DNA from: Secundilactobacillus similis DSM 23365 = JCM 2765
Lineage (GTDB): Bacteria > Bacillota > Bacilli > Lactobacillales > Lactobacillaceae
Direction: 5' to 3'
Length of the DNA stretch: 63,640 nt
NCBI RefSeq assembly: GCF_001311075.1
Contig: NZ_BBAD01000007.1
Coordinates: forward strand, 1-63,640
This document shows positions 38,718 through 48,716 of the stretch, one piece after another; position 1 is the stretch's first letter, and each line of letters begins with the position of its first letter. The notes beneath the pieces were generated by a model that worked only from the letters and a program-made list of their open reading frames with translations, was not told the DNA's origin and did no database searches. A program made the position numbers and the translations under genes.

Positions 38718-38749
38718 GCGCGTGATTGTCAATTTCGACAGTCACGCGC
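38718..38749 (-). terminator. Terminator hairpin of the first adhesin gene
   Basis: GCGCGTGA-TTGTC / GACAG-TCACGCGC, with CTTTTAAG on the minus-strand side; a smaller GATGACAG / CTGTCATC hairpin lies at about 38677. Confidence 0.7.
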
Positions 38750-38784
38750 CTTTACTTTGGGGAAGCAAATTAAGGTGTTACCGA

Positions 38785-41700
38785 TTACTCGTGCCGGCGC
38801 CGGTGACCGAGGCCGAACAGACTGAGGAGGGTGGCGAATAACAAGCCAAGTAAACTAGTTGTAGCGGATGTTTGTGTAGCATCATCTGTTTGTGGCAACG
38901 TTGCCGAATTGGTGGTCGTTGTCGCGGATGATTGCCGAGGATCATTGGCAGTTGTACTAATCGCCACAGTTGCTGATTGAACGCTGGCAGCGGTCGACGA
39001 AGTTGTGTTTGCCGCTTGAGCTGGTTGCGCCTCTTCAACTGTCGTGTTGTCCTGTGCTGCCGGGGTTGTTGGTGTCGCAATCGTGTTGGCTGGGGTTTCA
39101 TCGGTGATAGTCGGTTCGGTTGGTGTACCAGTTGGTGCCGTTGGCGTAGTAGGTGGCGTAACCGGCGTTGTTGGCTCAGCTGGTCCAACCGGATCCGTTG
39201 GTGGTTTGGTATTGTCGTAGTAGTCCTCTGGTGTGACGAAGACCCCTTCAGGCACCTGTGTTTTGACCCAGATGCCGCCACCAGGAATCCCAGCGGTCCC
39301 AGGTCGACTTGAAGACCGGCCTTTAAGCCTCGGTTGGGTTCAACCCATTAGCGCTGATACGGTAACTGATATAGGCAGTTTGGCCAAGCATGGCCTTAGC
39401 GTCAACTTTGACCGGAATGGCAAGCTGTTGAACGTCGCTAGGAAGGTAATTGTCGCCGTTATAGGTGATTTTAAACCCGATGACTTGGCCGAAGTCAGGC
39501 ACGTTGGTTGCGGTAACGTACGTGGTTGGATCACTTGCTAGCGCGTATGTTACCGTGGCGGCCTGCCAACCATCAGGTAATGTGATGGCACCGGTCAACG
39601 TGACGGGCATCGTGGTTCCCCGGTTAACGTCTGAATCTAAGATAGCCGTGTCGTTCAGTGCTGGTAGCGTCCCGATAATCGTCACATCTTGAAGGGCACC
39701 ATCGGAGGCTGGTGTCAGGCTTAGACCGAAGTGGGCAGCCTGCCCGGCTTGGACTTTAACTAAAGCGCCAGTGTCACCAGCGAGGTTAGTTGCCGTTGCT
39801 GCAGCGTGAATTTGGTGTGAATCAACGGTGGTTGCGAATGACTTGCGGAGTTGGAACAGGGTGGTCGTGGTTGCATCGGCGTCAAGGTCATCGTTATCGG
39901 CAACCGCCTGGACGTCAGAGGCGCTCGCTGGGTCAATCGTGCCCGGCGTCACGGTGTCGGCCTCCTTAACGGTTGAATAAAGGGTCGGTGTGATGGTGCC
40001 GAGGCTCAAACCAGCATCAATGTTAACGGCCAAATCGAGTTTGTTTTGGTTGGTAGGCGCTAGATTCGTCCGCGTCCAATTGATGGTTAACTGCGTGCTA
40101 CCGTCAGTTTGAACTGTGGCAGTCACTTCCGGATCATTACCGGTATAAGTAACCCCCGCCGGTAAGATTAGGAGGCTCTTAAGGTCGCTAAATGCCTGTA
40201 AGGAGGCCTTATTATTCTCAACCATCACGTGAAGCACATTATCACCAGTTGAGACGAAGCCGTTGGTTTGATTAGCGAAATTCAGGGTTTCGTTCAACAC
40301 GCGCGGCGTATTTTCAGCTGGTTTAACGATTTCAGCCGTTTTGGGCTGCATGTAGCGGTTGTAGGCTTCTCGATAGTCGCTGGCCGAACCCGGTTCAATT
40401 GGTTGGCTACCGTTTACAAGGTGAACTTCTTGGCCCACTTTAACAAGTGGTGTCCGGATGGTGAATCGGGCACTAGACTTTGGACGTAGGCACCGTCCTT
40501 GCTGTATAAGATGTCGATCCAGCCCATACTGGTCCAACCGGCTTCTTCAACGGTAAAGTCGTTCGAAACGGTGCCGTAATAGCCGGCTTTAGGTGACATG
40601 TTGAAGTCCATGCTGGTACTGAATTTAACGGGAATGTTGGTGTAATCGAATTGTAGTTGGGCCACACCGCGTTCGTTATCGACCAAGGCGTTCATATCGA
40701 GAATCGGTGAATCATTGATGGTTTCTTGGGTGTAAACGGGTATTTCTTCAAAGTGAGTTTCATCTTGATAGCGGACGTAGACGTTTAGCTTGGGCGTGAT
40801 GTTCGGTGCGTAGTAGTTATCCGCCAAGTAGGATTTTAAATGATATATTTTCAAGTCGTTAACGTTCAGGTGAGGGTCAACATTATAGGTCACCGTGTAC
40901 TTGATGATTGGGTTCATCTTTGATTGAAAGACGCCGTAGAAATTGGCCGGGCCAGTTAAAACCTTGTAGGCCAGGTTGGCATCAGGCGTCACTTGGGGAT
41001 CAACGTTATCCTTACTACCAGCAAGGTTACCGTTGCCATCAGCTGGCCCCCAACTGTACTGGTAAAGTTGGCTGCCGTCCGTTGGGATGTAAGGTAGTGC
41101 GAGGTCCATGGCGGTAGTGATCGTGCTGGCCGCAACGTCGGACATGACGGTTGTGCCATCAATGGTCGTTGCTTGAAGTTGGGAGACGGTGGTCAGTTCA
41201 GTTCCCGCAGGCGCATCGGCGTCGATTTTAGCTACTAAGTTAAAGTAGTCTGCAAACAGGTTATCGCTGGCCGCTTGCTGTTCAGCTAACGTTGGCGCTG
41301 GAATGGTGAATTCGATAACGGTTTGCCCAGTATTGGGATCAACGCCGTACTTGTAGGTCGCTTTGGATTGCGTGACCGTATCGATTCGGTCAAACGACAG
41401 CCCCTTAGGGAGTAAATACACTAAGTCGATCGGCGTATCCGGGTCAAAGTAGGCTTGGCCGAGTAATTGTTTTGGCGCCGAAATACCGATCTGGTAGGCC
41501 AGATAGTCACCAGCGATCCCCGTCATTTTGGTTTTGTCGATCGTGCTATTACCATTTTCGTCAATCAATAAGTTGCCATCAGCATCGTGTGGGAGCACGC
41601 CAATCAGTTCATTGGTGACGCCGTAAACCGGTTTGGTGGTGATGGTGACGGTTTGGGGACCAGAGGTTGCGAGTTGTTGGTCGCCGTCAAAGTAACTAGC

Positions 41701-42486
41701 AGCCATTGAGATTTTAGTGCCGTTTAAGATGGGTTGATCATCGGTGGCGAAGTTGTATTTTTTTGAGATCGACAACCCGTTCGTTGGCGTATCGAAATCG
41801 TAGATCAGCTGTGTGCCGGTCTCACTGAGGGTGGGTGTGACGCCATCGATGGTGAGGTCGGTATCTGCTGGTAGGGTGAAGTTAGTGGGGAGGTCGATGA
41901 TGATGTGTTGCTGAGTTGTCGTTTTATCGATTCCCGAAATAGCCAGATTTAAATCAAACGTTGCGGTTTCGCCAGATTGAATTGTGTCGACGGCTGGCGT
42001 GAGCTGAAGGTCGGCTTGGACGACGGATGCGTTGACGGCAGCGCGAGCCGTTTTGTAGCTGACGGTTGGTGTCGTCGCTGATTTAACGGCAGACGAAGAT
42101 GCCTCAGTCGTGGTACTCGACTGGGGTTGATTGGTGTCAGGTGTAGTTGTTGGTTCGGCTGAAGGCACAGTGGTATCGACTACCGATGCTTCATTAGATG
42201 GTGTTGTTACGGTTTCAGTTGAGGTCGCTGTTTCACTGCTTGAAGCGGTCGTGGAACGATCGCTAGTCGTAGTTGCGCTTGGTGTTGAATTGGTACTTGA
42301 ATCGGTCGTGGTTCGCAAAGTTGTTGACCCGGTTAACTGGTTACTAGTTGTAGTTGTTGCGCTGGTGGTTGCAGTGGTGTCATCGGTTACCGTATCGGCA
42401 CTGGCCTGCTTAGCCCCCACTAAGAACAGACCGCTCAAAACAGCACTCGAAATAAGCAACCGTTTAACAAATCCGGTTGATGTCAT
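38785..42486 (-). CDS. LPQTD-anchored surface adhesin, paralog 1 (frame breaks near 40475 and 39280-39325)
   Basis: About 1,230 residues. N-terminal signal peptide (LLISSAVLSGLFLVG ... ASA), a Ser/Thr-rich low-complexity stretch to about residue 145, beta-rich repeats (QSGETATFDLNLAISGIDK; NETLNFANQTNGFVS), a VFVTPEDYYDN motif, a Thr/Pro-rich wall linker and the sorting signal LPQTD, hydrophobic span, GHRRRHE. Sortase A should link it to peptidoglycan. It is a tandem paralog of the next gene; comparison with that intact copy shows at least three single-base losses here (about 40475, 39325 and 39280), likely sequencing errors. A lone ribosome site GGGGGAATTTAAT is shared with the paralog. Confidence 0.85.
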
Positions 42487-42651
42487 ATTAAATTCCCCCG
42501 TGTAAAAATGCCGCTCCTGAAATTAGATTCCCCAAAGTAATTTCGTGTCATGTATCCGATTACAGAATAGCATATTTCCGGCAAAAACGGGAATCATTTA
42601 TACAAATTTTTCGTGCATAATCGCTGATTGGTAGGGGCTGTTTGATGAGAT

Positions 42652-42687
42652 CAAAAAAACAACGCCGCTGATTTGATCAACGGCGTT
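42652..42687 (-). terminator. Terminator of the second adhesin gene
   Basis: AACGCCG-TTGATCAAATCAG-CGGCGTT followed by GTTTTTTT on the minus strand. Confidence 0.85.
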
Positions 42688-42708
42688 GCATTTGAAACGG
42701 TCATTAAC

Positions 42709-45700
42709 TTAATCGTTGCGACGTTTGCGACTTAAGCCCAGACCACCAAGAATGGTAGCGAGTAGTAAGCCAATGAGGCTGGTTGTTGCAGGTGCTTGCT
42801 CGTCAGTTTGTGGTAACGTTGCGCTGGCGTTGTTGACGGTCTTAGCGGTAGTGGCATTGGTAGCGGCATTGGTAGCGGTAATTTGAGCTGCATCGTTTGC
42901 CGCCTTCGTTGCCGTGGCGTTGCTAGTTTGACTCATCGTGGTTGCCGATGCGTTATCGTTATCAGTTGCCTGAGCTGGGTTACTGTCGTTCTCAGTAGTA
43001 TCGTTATCGGTTGCGTTATTATCAGTTGGCGTCCCAATGGTATTAGCTGGAGTGCTTGGCTCCGTGGAATCATTGTCGGGTGCATCTGGCGATACTGGCG
43101 TTGATGGTGTTGTTACCGGCGTCGTTGGCCCTGTTGGATCCGTTGTTGGGCCGGTCGGGTTATCGGGCGTTTTAGTGTTGTCATAGTAATCGTCAGGAGT
43201 AACGAAGACGCCTTCTGGGACCTGCGTTTTGACCCAGATGCCATCGCCTGGAATACCAGGCTTGGTGTAGTCGTAGTAATCGTCAGGTGTGACGAAGACT
43301 GGCTCTGGTGTTTTGGTAATGGTTTTAACTTGAATACCGGGGCCTAGTTCACCACTTGGCTGAAGCGCTAAGCCGGCCTTTAAGCCTTCGGTCGTTGCTA
43401 ACCCGTTGGCGGTTACGGCGTAGCTAATGTAAGCAACTTGGCCGGCTTGGACGTCTTTGGCGACAGTCACTGGGATCCGTAACTGTTGCGCGGCATCGCT
43501 ATTGAGGAAGCTATCACCAGCGTAAGTGATTTGGAAACCGACCACTTGGCTAAAGTCGGTGTCTGCATCAGCCGCAACGTAGGTCGTTGGATCGTCAGCC
43601 AAAGCGTAGGTGACGGTGGCTAAATTCTCCCAGGTCGCTGGCAGTTCAATCGGACCGTTTAAAGTTACTTGGCCAGTGGTCCCACGTGGCGTGGTGGAAT
43701 CTAAAATCGCTGTATCGCCAGTTTGTGGCATGGTTCCCGTAATGGTGACGTTTTGTAGGGCACCATCGCTGGCTGGTGTCAGGCTGATTCCGAAGCTAGC
43801 GTTATTGCCAGCTTGGGCGTTGACTAAATTACCGGTATCGCCAGCCACGTTGGTAGCGGTGGCGGTGACGTGGATTTGGTGGGAGTTTGTGATTGAAGCA
43901 ACGGCTAAAGTTTGTTGGAGCTTGAAGACTTTGGTGGTGTTTGCATCCTGATCAATGTCTGAGGTATCTTCGACCTCTTGAACATCGGTAGCTAGTGATG
44001 GGTCAATCGTTCCTGGTGTTACAGTGTCGGGTTCATTTACCGTTGAATAGATGGCCGGAGTGATACTGGTTAGGTTTAAACCTGCGTCAATATTAACTGC
44101 AATATTTAGCTTGTTTTGTTCATTAGGTGCTAAATCAGTTCGATTCCAATTAATGTTCAATTGCGTTGTACCATCAGATTGAGTAGTGGCTGTGATTGCA
44201 TCATCGTTGCCAACATAATTTACGCCGGCTGGTAGTAAGACCACACTCTTTAAACCACTAAATTCTTGTAAGGAAGCTTGGTTATTTTCGACCATGACTT
44301 GAAGCGTGTTTTCGCCAGGGATGACCTGACCGGCTGTTTGGTTGTCGAAAGTCAGCGTCTCATTGAGAACTCGTGGTGTGTTTTCGCTAGGTTTTACAAT
44401 TTCAGCGGTTTGAGGTTGCATAAATTGGTTGTAACTGGCGGTCGTGTCATAGGTAGGATCGCCTTTTTCAACCAGATTACCAATTTCGTCAGTTAGATGT
44501 TCTTCGTAACCAACTCGGCCCACACTACTTGCGGTGAGATAAGCACCATCCTTGCTATAATGAACTTCACTCCAACCACCAAGGACTTGCCATCCTGCAA
44601 TATCAACCGTGAAATCGTTAGAAACTTGGCCATAATAACCAGCTTTTGGTGACATCCAGAAGTGAGTGTTAGTGTTAAGGCCATTTGGTATTTGAGTATA
44701 AACAAATTGTAACTGAGCGACGCCACGAGCGTTATCAATCAGTTGATTCATATCGAGGATGTTAGTGGTAGAAATTTGGCTTAATTCAGGAATAAGTTCG
44801 AACTTTTGTTCATCTTGATACCGAACGTAGACGTCTAAAATTGGCGTTTCTGACAAAGGGACATCGTTACCTTTAATAGCTGCCGAAGGTGAAGAAATCA
44901 TCATTTGATTGACGTTTAAGTGAGAATCTACGTTGTAGGTAGCAACGTATTTAGTGATTGCTCTTGTATCGTCTACACCGGTGTATGAATCTGTGTAAAA
45001 AAACATGTCCGCGCCAGTTTGCATTAGAAACTGTAAAGTGGCATTGGGCGTTACTTGTGGATCAGCTCGGTTGGCACCAGGCTCCAGAGTACCTTTACCA
45101 TCGGCGGGTCCCCAGTTATATTGATAGTAAACTGATCCTTCAACAAGGTTATTGGCGGAGGCGGCACTAAGCGTGGTTGTGATGGTACTTTGAGCGACTT
45201 TTGAAGTAACTTGATCTTGGTTGACAGAAGTTGCAGTAATCAATGATTCGGTAGTCAACGCGGTTAATTCAGGTGTGTCAGGATCAATTCTTGCGACTAA
45301 ATCGAAATAACCAGAAAATAGGTTATCGGTAGCGGCTAATTGAGCCTCCGTGGTCGGCGCATCAATGGTAAAGGTAATCAAAGTTTGGCCTGCGGTGTTT
45401 GTTGCTGTTGTGTAAGTAGCCTTAGTGGCAGTTTCGTTATCAACTTTCCAGAAAGTTAACCCCTTAGGCAACAGATAGCTTAAGGTGATGGGTGAGTTTG
45501 GATCAAAGTAGGCTTGCCCGAGGATTTTTTTAGGTGCCGAAATACCTACTTGATAAACAACGTAATCGCCAGCAGCACCGGTTAATTTGTCCTTTTCAAT
45601 TACAACGTTACCGTCAGCATCCAGCAGTACATTGCCATCAGCATCAGATGGTAAGATACCGGCCATTTGATTGGTTACACCGTAGTTCGCTTTAGAGGTA

Positions 45701-46611
45701 ACAGTGACGGTTTGTAGCCCAGAGGTCGCTAACTGAGTTGTATCATCAAAGTAACTGGCTGCCATGCTAATGGTGGTGCCATTGGTAATGGGTTGGTTGC
45801 TAGTATCAAAAATGTATTTTTTTGAAATTGAGAGACCGTTAGTTGGTGTGGCAAAATCGTAGATCAGCTGAGTACCGGTCTCGTTTAAAGTTGGTGTGAC
45901 ACCATCAATCGTTAAATCGGTGCCATCGGATAACTGGAAGTTATCTGGTAAGTCGACCACCACGTGTTGTGGGTTAGTGGTCTTATCAATTCCCGAAATT
46001 GCCAGCTTTAAATCAAAAGTAGCGGCTTCGCCCGATTGAATCGTGTCGGCTTCAGGCGCTAATTGTAGGTCGGCTTTAACAACGGATGCGCTGACCACCG
46101 CGTCCCGAGCCGTTTTATAACTAACGGTTGGCGTGGTGGTTGCTGGCGTTTGTTTCGTCGTAACGGCAGACGAAGATGCCTCAGTCTTGGTGCTCGACTG
46201 GGGTTCAGTAGTAGTTGTGTCAGTGGTTGTCGTAGTTGGTGCTGGTGTTTCAGTTGCGTCAATGCTTGAAGGTGAAGCTGCTGTAACCGCAGGATCTGGA
46301 GTAGCATCGGTAACTGGAACCGTTGAGTCATCAGGTGTCGTTGTAGTATCCGTATCAGTAGTTGGCGTAGTGGTGCTCTCACTACTGGTGGCCTCGGCTA
46401 CAACTGCGTCAGTCGAAGAAGCCGGGGTTGCTGTTTTTAAAGTAGTTGACCCCGTTAACTGATTGCTAGCTGTAGTGGTTGCGGTACTAGTGGCCGTAGT
46501 TGTGCCTTCGTTAGTGGTATCTGCGCTAGCCTGACTGGTCCCCACCAGAAATAGGCCGCTTAAAACGGCACTCGAGATGAGTAACCGTTTAACAAGTCCG
46601 GTTGTTTTCAT
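42709..46611 (-). CDS. LPQTD-anchored surface adhesin, paralog 2 (intact)
   Basis: A 1,300-residue cell-wall protein with the same layout as paralog 1: signal peptide, Ser/Thr-rich region to about 190, beta domains (FDLKLAISGIDKTTNPQHV; GLKSVVLLPAGVNYVGND), two VFVTPDDYYD motifs where paralog 1 keeps one, an Asp/Asn/Thr-rich linker and LPQTDEQ, hydrophobic span, SRKRRND. ATG at 46611 is used since GGGG sits 9 bases upstream. Ligand unknown; an adhesion role is inferred. Own terminator at 42652, so the two paralogs can be transcribed separately. Confidence 0.9.
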   Translation of the reverse strand: MKTTGLVKRLLISSAVLSGLFLVGTSQASADTTNEGTTTATSTATTTASNQLTGSTTLKTATPASSTDAVVAEATSSESTTTPTTDTDTTTTPDDSTVPVTDATPDPAVTAASPSSIDATETPAPTTTTTDTTTTEPQSSTKTEASSSAVTTKQTPATTTPTVSYKTARDAVVSASVVKADLQLAPEADTIQSGEAATFDLKLAISGIDKTTNPQHVVVDLPDNFQLSDGTDLTIDGVTPTLNETGTQLIYDFATPTNGLSISKKYIFDTSNQPITNGTTISMAASYFDDTTQLATSGLQTVTVTSKANYGVTNQMAGILPSDADGNVLLDADGNVVIEKDKLTGAAGDYVVYQVGISAPKKILGQAYFDPNSPITLSYLLPKGLTFWKVDNETATKATYTTATNTAGQTLITFTIDAPTTEAQLAATDNLFSGYFDLVARIDPDTPELTALTTESLITATSVNQDQVTSKVAQSTITTTLSAASANNLVEGSVYYQYNWGPADGKGTLEPGANRADPQVTPNATLQFLMQTGADMFFYTDSYTGVDDTRAITKYVATYNVDSHLNVNQMMISSPSAAIKGNDVPLSETPILDVYVRYQDEQKFELIPELSQISTTNILDMNQLIDNARGVAQLQFVYTQIPNGLNTNTHFWMSPKAGYYGQVSNDFTVDIAGWQVLGGWSEVHYSKDGAYLTASSVGRVGYEEHLTDEIGNLVEKGDPTYDTTASYNQFMQPQTAEIVKPSENTPRVLNETLTFDNQTAGQVIPGENTLQVMVENNQASLQEFSGLKSVVLLPAGVNYVGNDDAITATTQSDGTTQLNINWNRTDLAPNEQNKLNIAVNIDAGLNLTSITPAIYSTVNEPDTVTPGTIDPSLATDVQEVEDTSDIDQDANTTKVFKLQQTLAVASITNSHQIHVTATATNVAGDTGNLVNAQAGNNASFGISLTPASDGALQNVTITGTMPQTGDTAILDSTTPRGTTGQVTLNGPIELPATWENLATVTYALADDPTTYVAADADTDFSQVVGFQITYAGDSFLNSDAAQQLRIPVTVAKDVQAGQVAYISYAVTANGLATTEGLKAGLALQPSGELGPGIQVKTITKTPEPVFVTPDDYYDYTKPGIPGDGIWVKTQVPEGVFVTPDDYYDNTKTPDNPTGPTTDPTGPTTPVTTPSTPVSPDAPDNDSTEPSTPANTIGTPTDNNATDNDTTENDSNPAQATDNDNASATTMSQTSNATATKAANDAAQITATNAATNATTAKTVNNASATLPQTDEQAPATTSLIGLLLATILGGLGLSRKRRND

Positions 46612-46802
46612 ATTAAATTCCCCCAAAGTAAAATGCCTACCGTGAAATTAAATTCCCCAAAATAATTTCGTGAGTTGTTGCTATTATTATCCGACTGTAG
46701 AATAACATATTTCTGGGAATAGTGGGAGAACTTTTTGCAAATTCTGTGATAAAACGAACATTATTTTTTTGATGGGAGCGGGTTTCGGTGGTTAGGGAAT
46801 AA

Positions 46803-46838
46803 AAAAGGATCGAACATGGTGGTGTTCGGTCCTTTTTG
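46803..46838. terminator. Bidirectional hairpin upstream of the adhesins
   Basis: AAAAAGGATCGAACA ... TGTTCGGTCCTTTTT; GU pairs make the stem perfect as RNA. Between 46612 and 46802 the promoter of the adhesin gene is expected; nothing else is seen. Confidence 0.75.
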
Positions 46839-46873
46839 TTTTTTAGGTTGTGGTTGATGTTGGTTTGGTGCGC

Positions 46874-47290
46874 TCATGTTCTTGAGCCGAAACGTGTTCC
46901 AAGAGGCAGAGAGCTGCACCTAAGGCACTTCCACCACAATTCCCAAAACCCGGGAATTCTGGCGAAAGTACCTTAGGCTCCGCTCTCTAAGCGCCTCTTT
47001 CCACACTGTGCGTTGCTGTCCTCGAGCCGAAACGTGTTCCACAAAGCAGAGAGCTGCACATAAGCCACTCCGACCACAAACCCTAAAACCGGGGTTTCTG
47101 GCCGGAGTGGCTTATGCTCCAGTCTCTAAACGCTTTGTTCCACACTCTGCATTGCTGTCCTCAAGCCGAAACGTGTTCCACAAAGCAGAGAGCTGCACGT
47201 AAGGCAACTTCGGTAAAACCGCCAAACCCGGGCGCTTTCACCGAAGTAACCTTACGCTCCGCTCTCTAAACGCTTTGTTCCACACTCTCT
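46874..47290 (-). repeat. Long-hairpin family members f1, f2 and f3 in tandem after gltD
   Basis: Three units of about 140 bp (46874-47009, 47014-47150, 47153-47290). Each has CCGAAACGTGTTCC, then arm, GAGAGCTGCAC, inner arm, loop, inner arm, GCTCC, GTCTCTAAACGC-type return arm and CCACACT. Inner arms differ: CTAAGGCACTTCC, ATAAGCCACTCCG, GTAAGGCAACTTCGG, each with its own complement. f3 overlaps the last codons of gltD. Confidence 0.88.
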
Positions 47291-48704
47291 AATACTTCAA
47301 ACGAAGCATCCACCTTCTCCGCACAACTCCGGCCCTCAAACACGCCCCAGATGACTAGGCTTGGTCCTCGGCGGCAGTCGCCTGCTACGAAGACTTGGCT
47401 ATCGTTGGTGGTGTAGTTTTTGTTGACCTTGGTAATGCCGAAGTTATCGAACAGCCACTGTTCGGCGCCGGTGAAGCCCATTGCTAAGAGCACTAGGTCG
47501 GCCTTGACGCGGCGTTGGCTGCCGTTAACTGGTTTGAAGTGGTCTGTCGTACTGATTTCGACTTCGTTGACCTGACCGTGATCGCCGAAGAAGCCAGTTG
47601 CCGTTGCGGTGTATTCGGTGATGTCACCGAACAAGGCGCGGGCTTCCTGTTGGCCGTAGCCGTTCTTTTGAACCATCGGCCATTCTGGCCATTGGTTGGT
47701 TGCGGTACGTTCGTGAGGGAGCTCAGGGGCGATTTCTAACTGCGTCACCCCGGCAGCACCTTGACGAATGACCGTTCCGATACAATCGTTCCCGGTGTCG
47801 CCACCGCCTAGCACCAGCACGTGTTTGCCTTTCAAGGCATCGGTGGCACTCGTCCCGTTTTCTAGAACGGACTTGGTGGCCAAGGTCAGGTAATCAACGG
47901 CTTGGTAGATTCCGCCGAGTTCACGACCCGGCACGTCCAAATCACGCGCTTGCGAGATCCGGTACAGAGCACGATGCGGTCAAATGCTTTGCGGAGTTCA
48001 GCGACACTAATGTCCTTGCCGACTTCGGTATTATTGACTAACTTAATGCCAACTTCACGGAGCGCTTGGAACCGCCGTTCGACGATTTTTTTGTCCAACT
48101 TCATGTTCGGAATACCGTACATGAGTAGGCCACCAAACCGGTCGTCCCGTTCGAAAATGGTAACGGAATGCCCCAGTTGGTTTAACCGCCAAGCAGCGGC
48201 GATTCCGGCAGGGCCACTACCGACCACGGCAATTTTCTTGCCAGTTCGGTGTTGGGGCTTGCCAGAGTCAACGATCCAGCCGTTTTTGAAGGCTTGTTCG
48301 ATGATGAATTTTTCGTTGTTGCGAATCGTGATACCGGGGCCGTTAAGTGCTTGCACACAGGCGGCTTCACAAGGTGCGGGGCAGACCCGGCCAGTCATAT
48401 CTGGTAGGTAGTTCGTTCGGGTCAATCGCTCGAACGCTTGGCGATCCCGGTTACGGTAAACTAAGTCGTTCCATTCAGGAATCAGGTTGTCATTGGGGCA
48501 ACCACTAACTGCCCGACCGCCACCGTAGAAAATACCGTGGTGGCAGAACGGAATCCCGCAGTTCATACAGCGGGCAGCCTGTTCTCGCCGGTCAGCGTCA
48601 TCAAGATCGAGTTCCATCACGTCAAAATCCTTGATCCGTTGCATGACGGGGCGAACGGGGTTGTTCTTGCGTGAATATTTAATAAAGCCTCTTGGATCTC
48701 CCAT
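47266..48704 (-). CDS. gltD: Glutamate synthase small (beta) subunit (frame break near 47945)
   Basis: NADPH-oxidising subunit feeding electrons to GltB. About 480 residues. N-terminal 4Fe-4S cysteines in ARCMNCGIPFCHHG and CPAPCEAAC; FAD fold VVGSGPAGIAAAWRL; NADPH fold VLVLGGGDTGNDC; C-terminal FVAGDCRRGPSLVIWG. One G restored at about 47945 gives SRKARDLDVPGRELGG. The last eight codons (ESVEQSV and stop) are the arm of hairpin repeat f3, so the repeat supplies the gene's end. GAGGAACGC ribosome site 12 bases after the gltB stop. Confidence 0.92.
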
Positions 48705-48716
48705 TGCGCGTTCCTC

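Noticed and set aside
38977-39312. Plus-strand Cys/Trp/Arg-rich frames across the adhesin genes (also at 42131 and 46133)
   Set aside because: Shadows of the Ser/Thr/Pro-rich adhesin coding sequences on the other strand; no ribosome sites.
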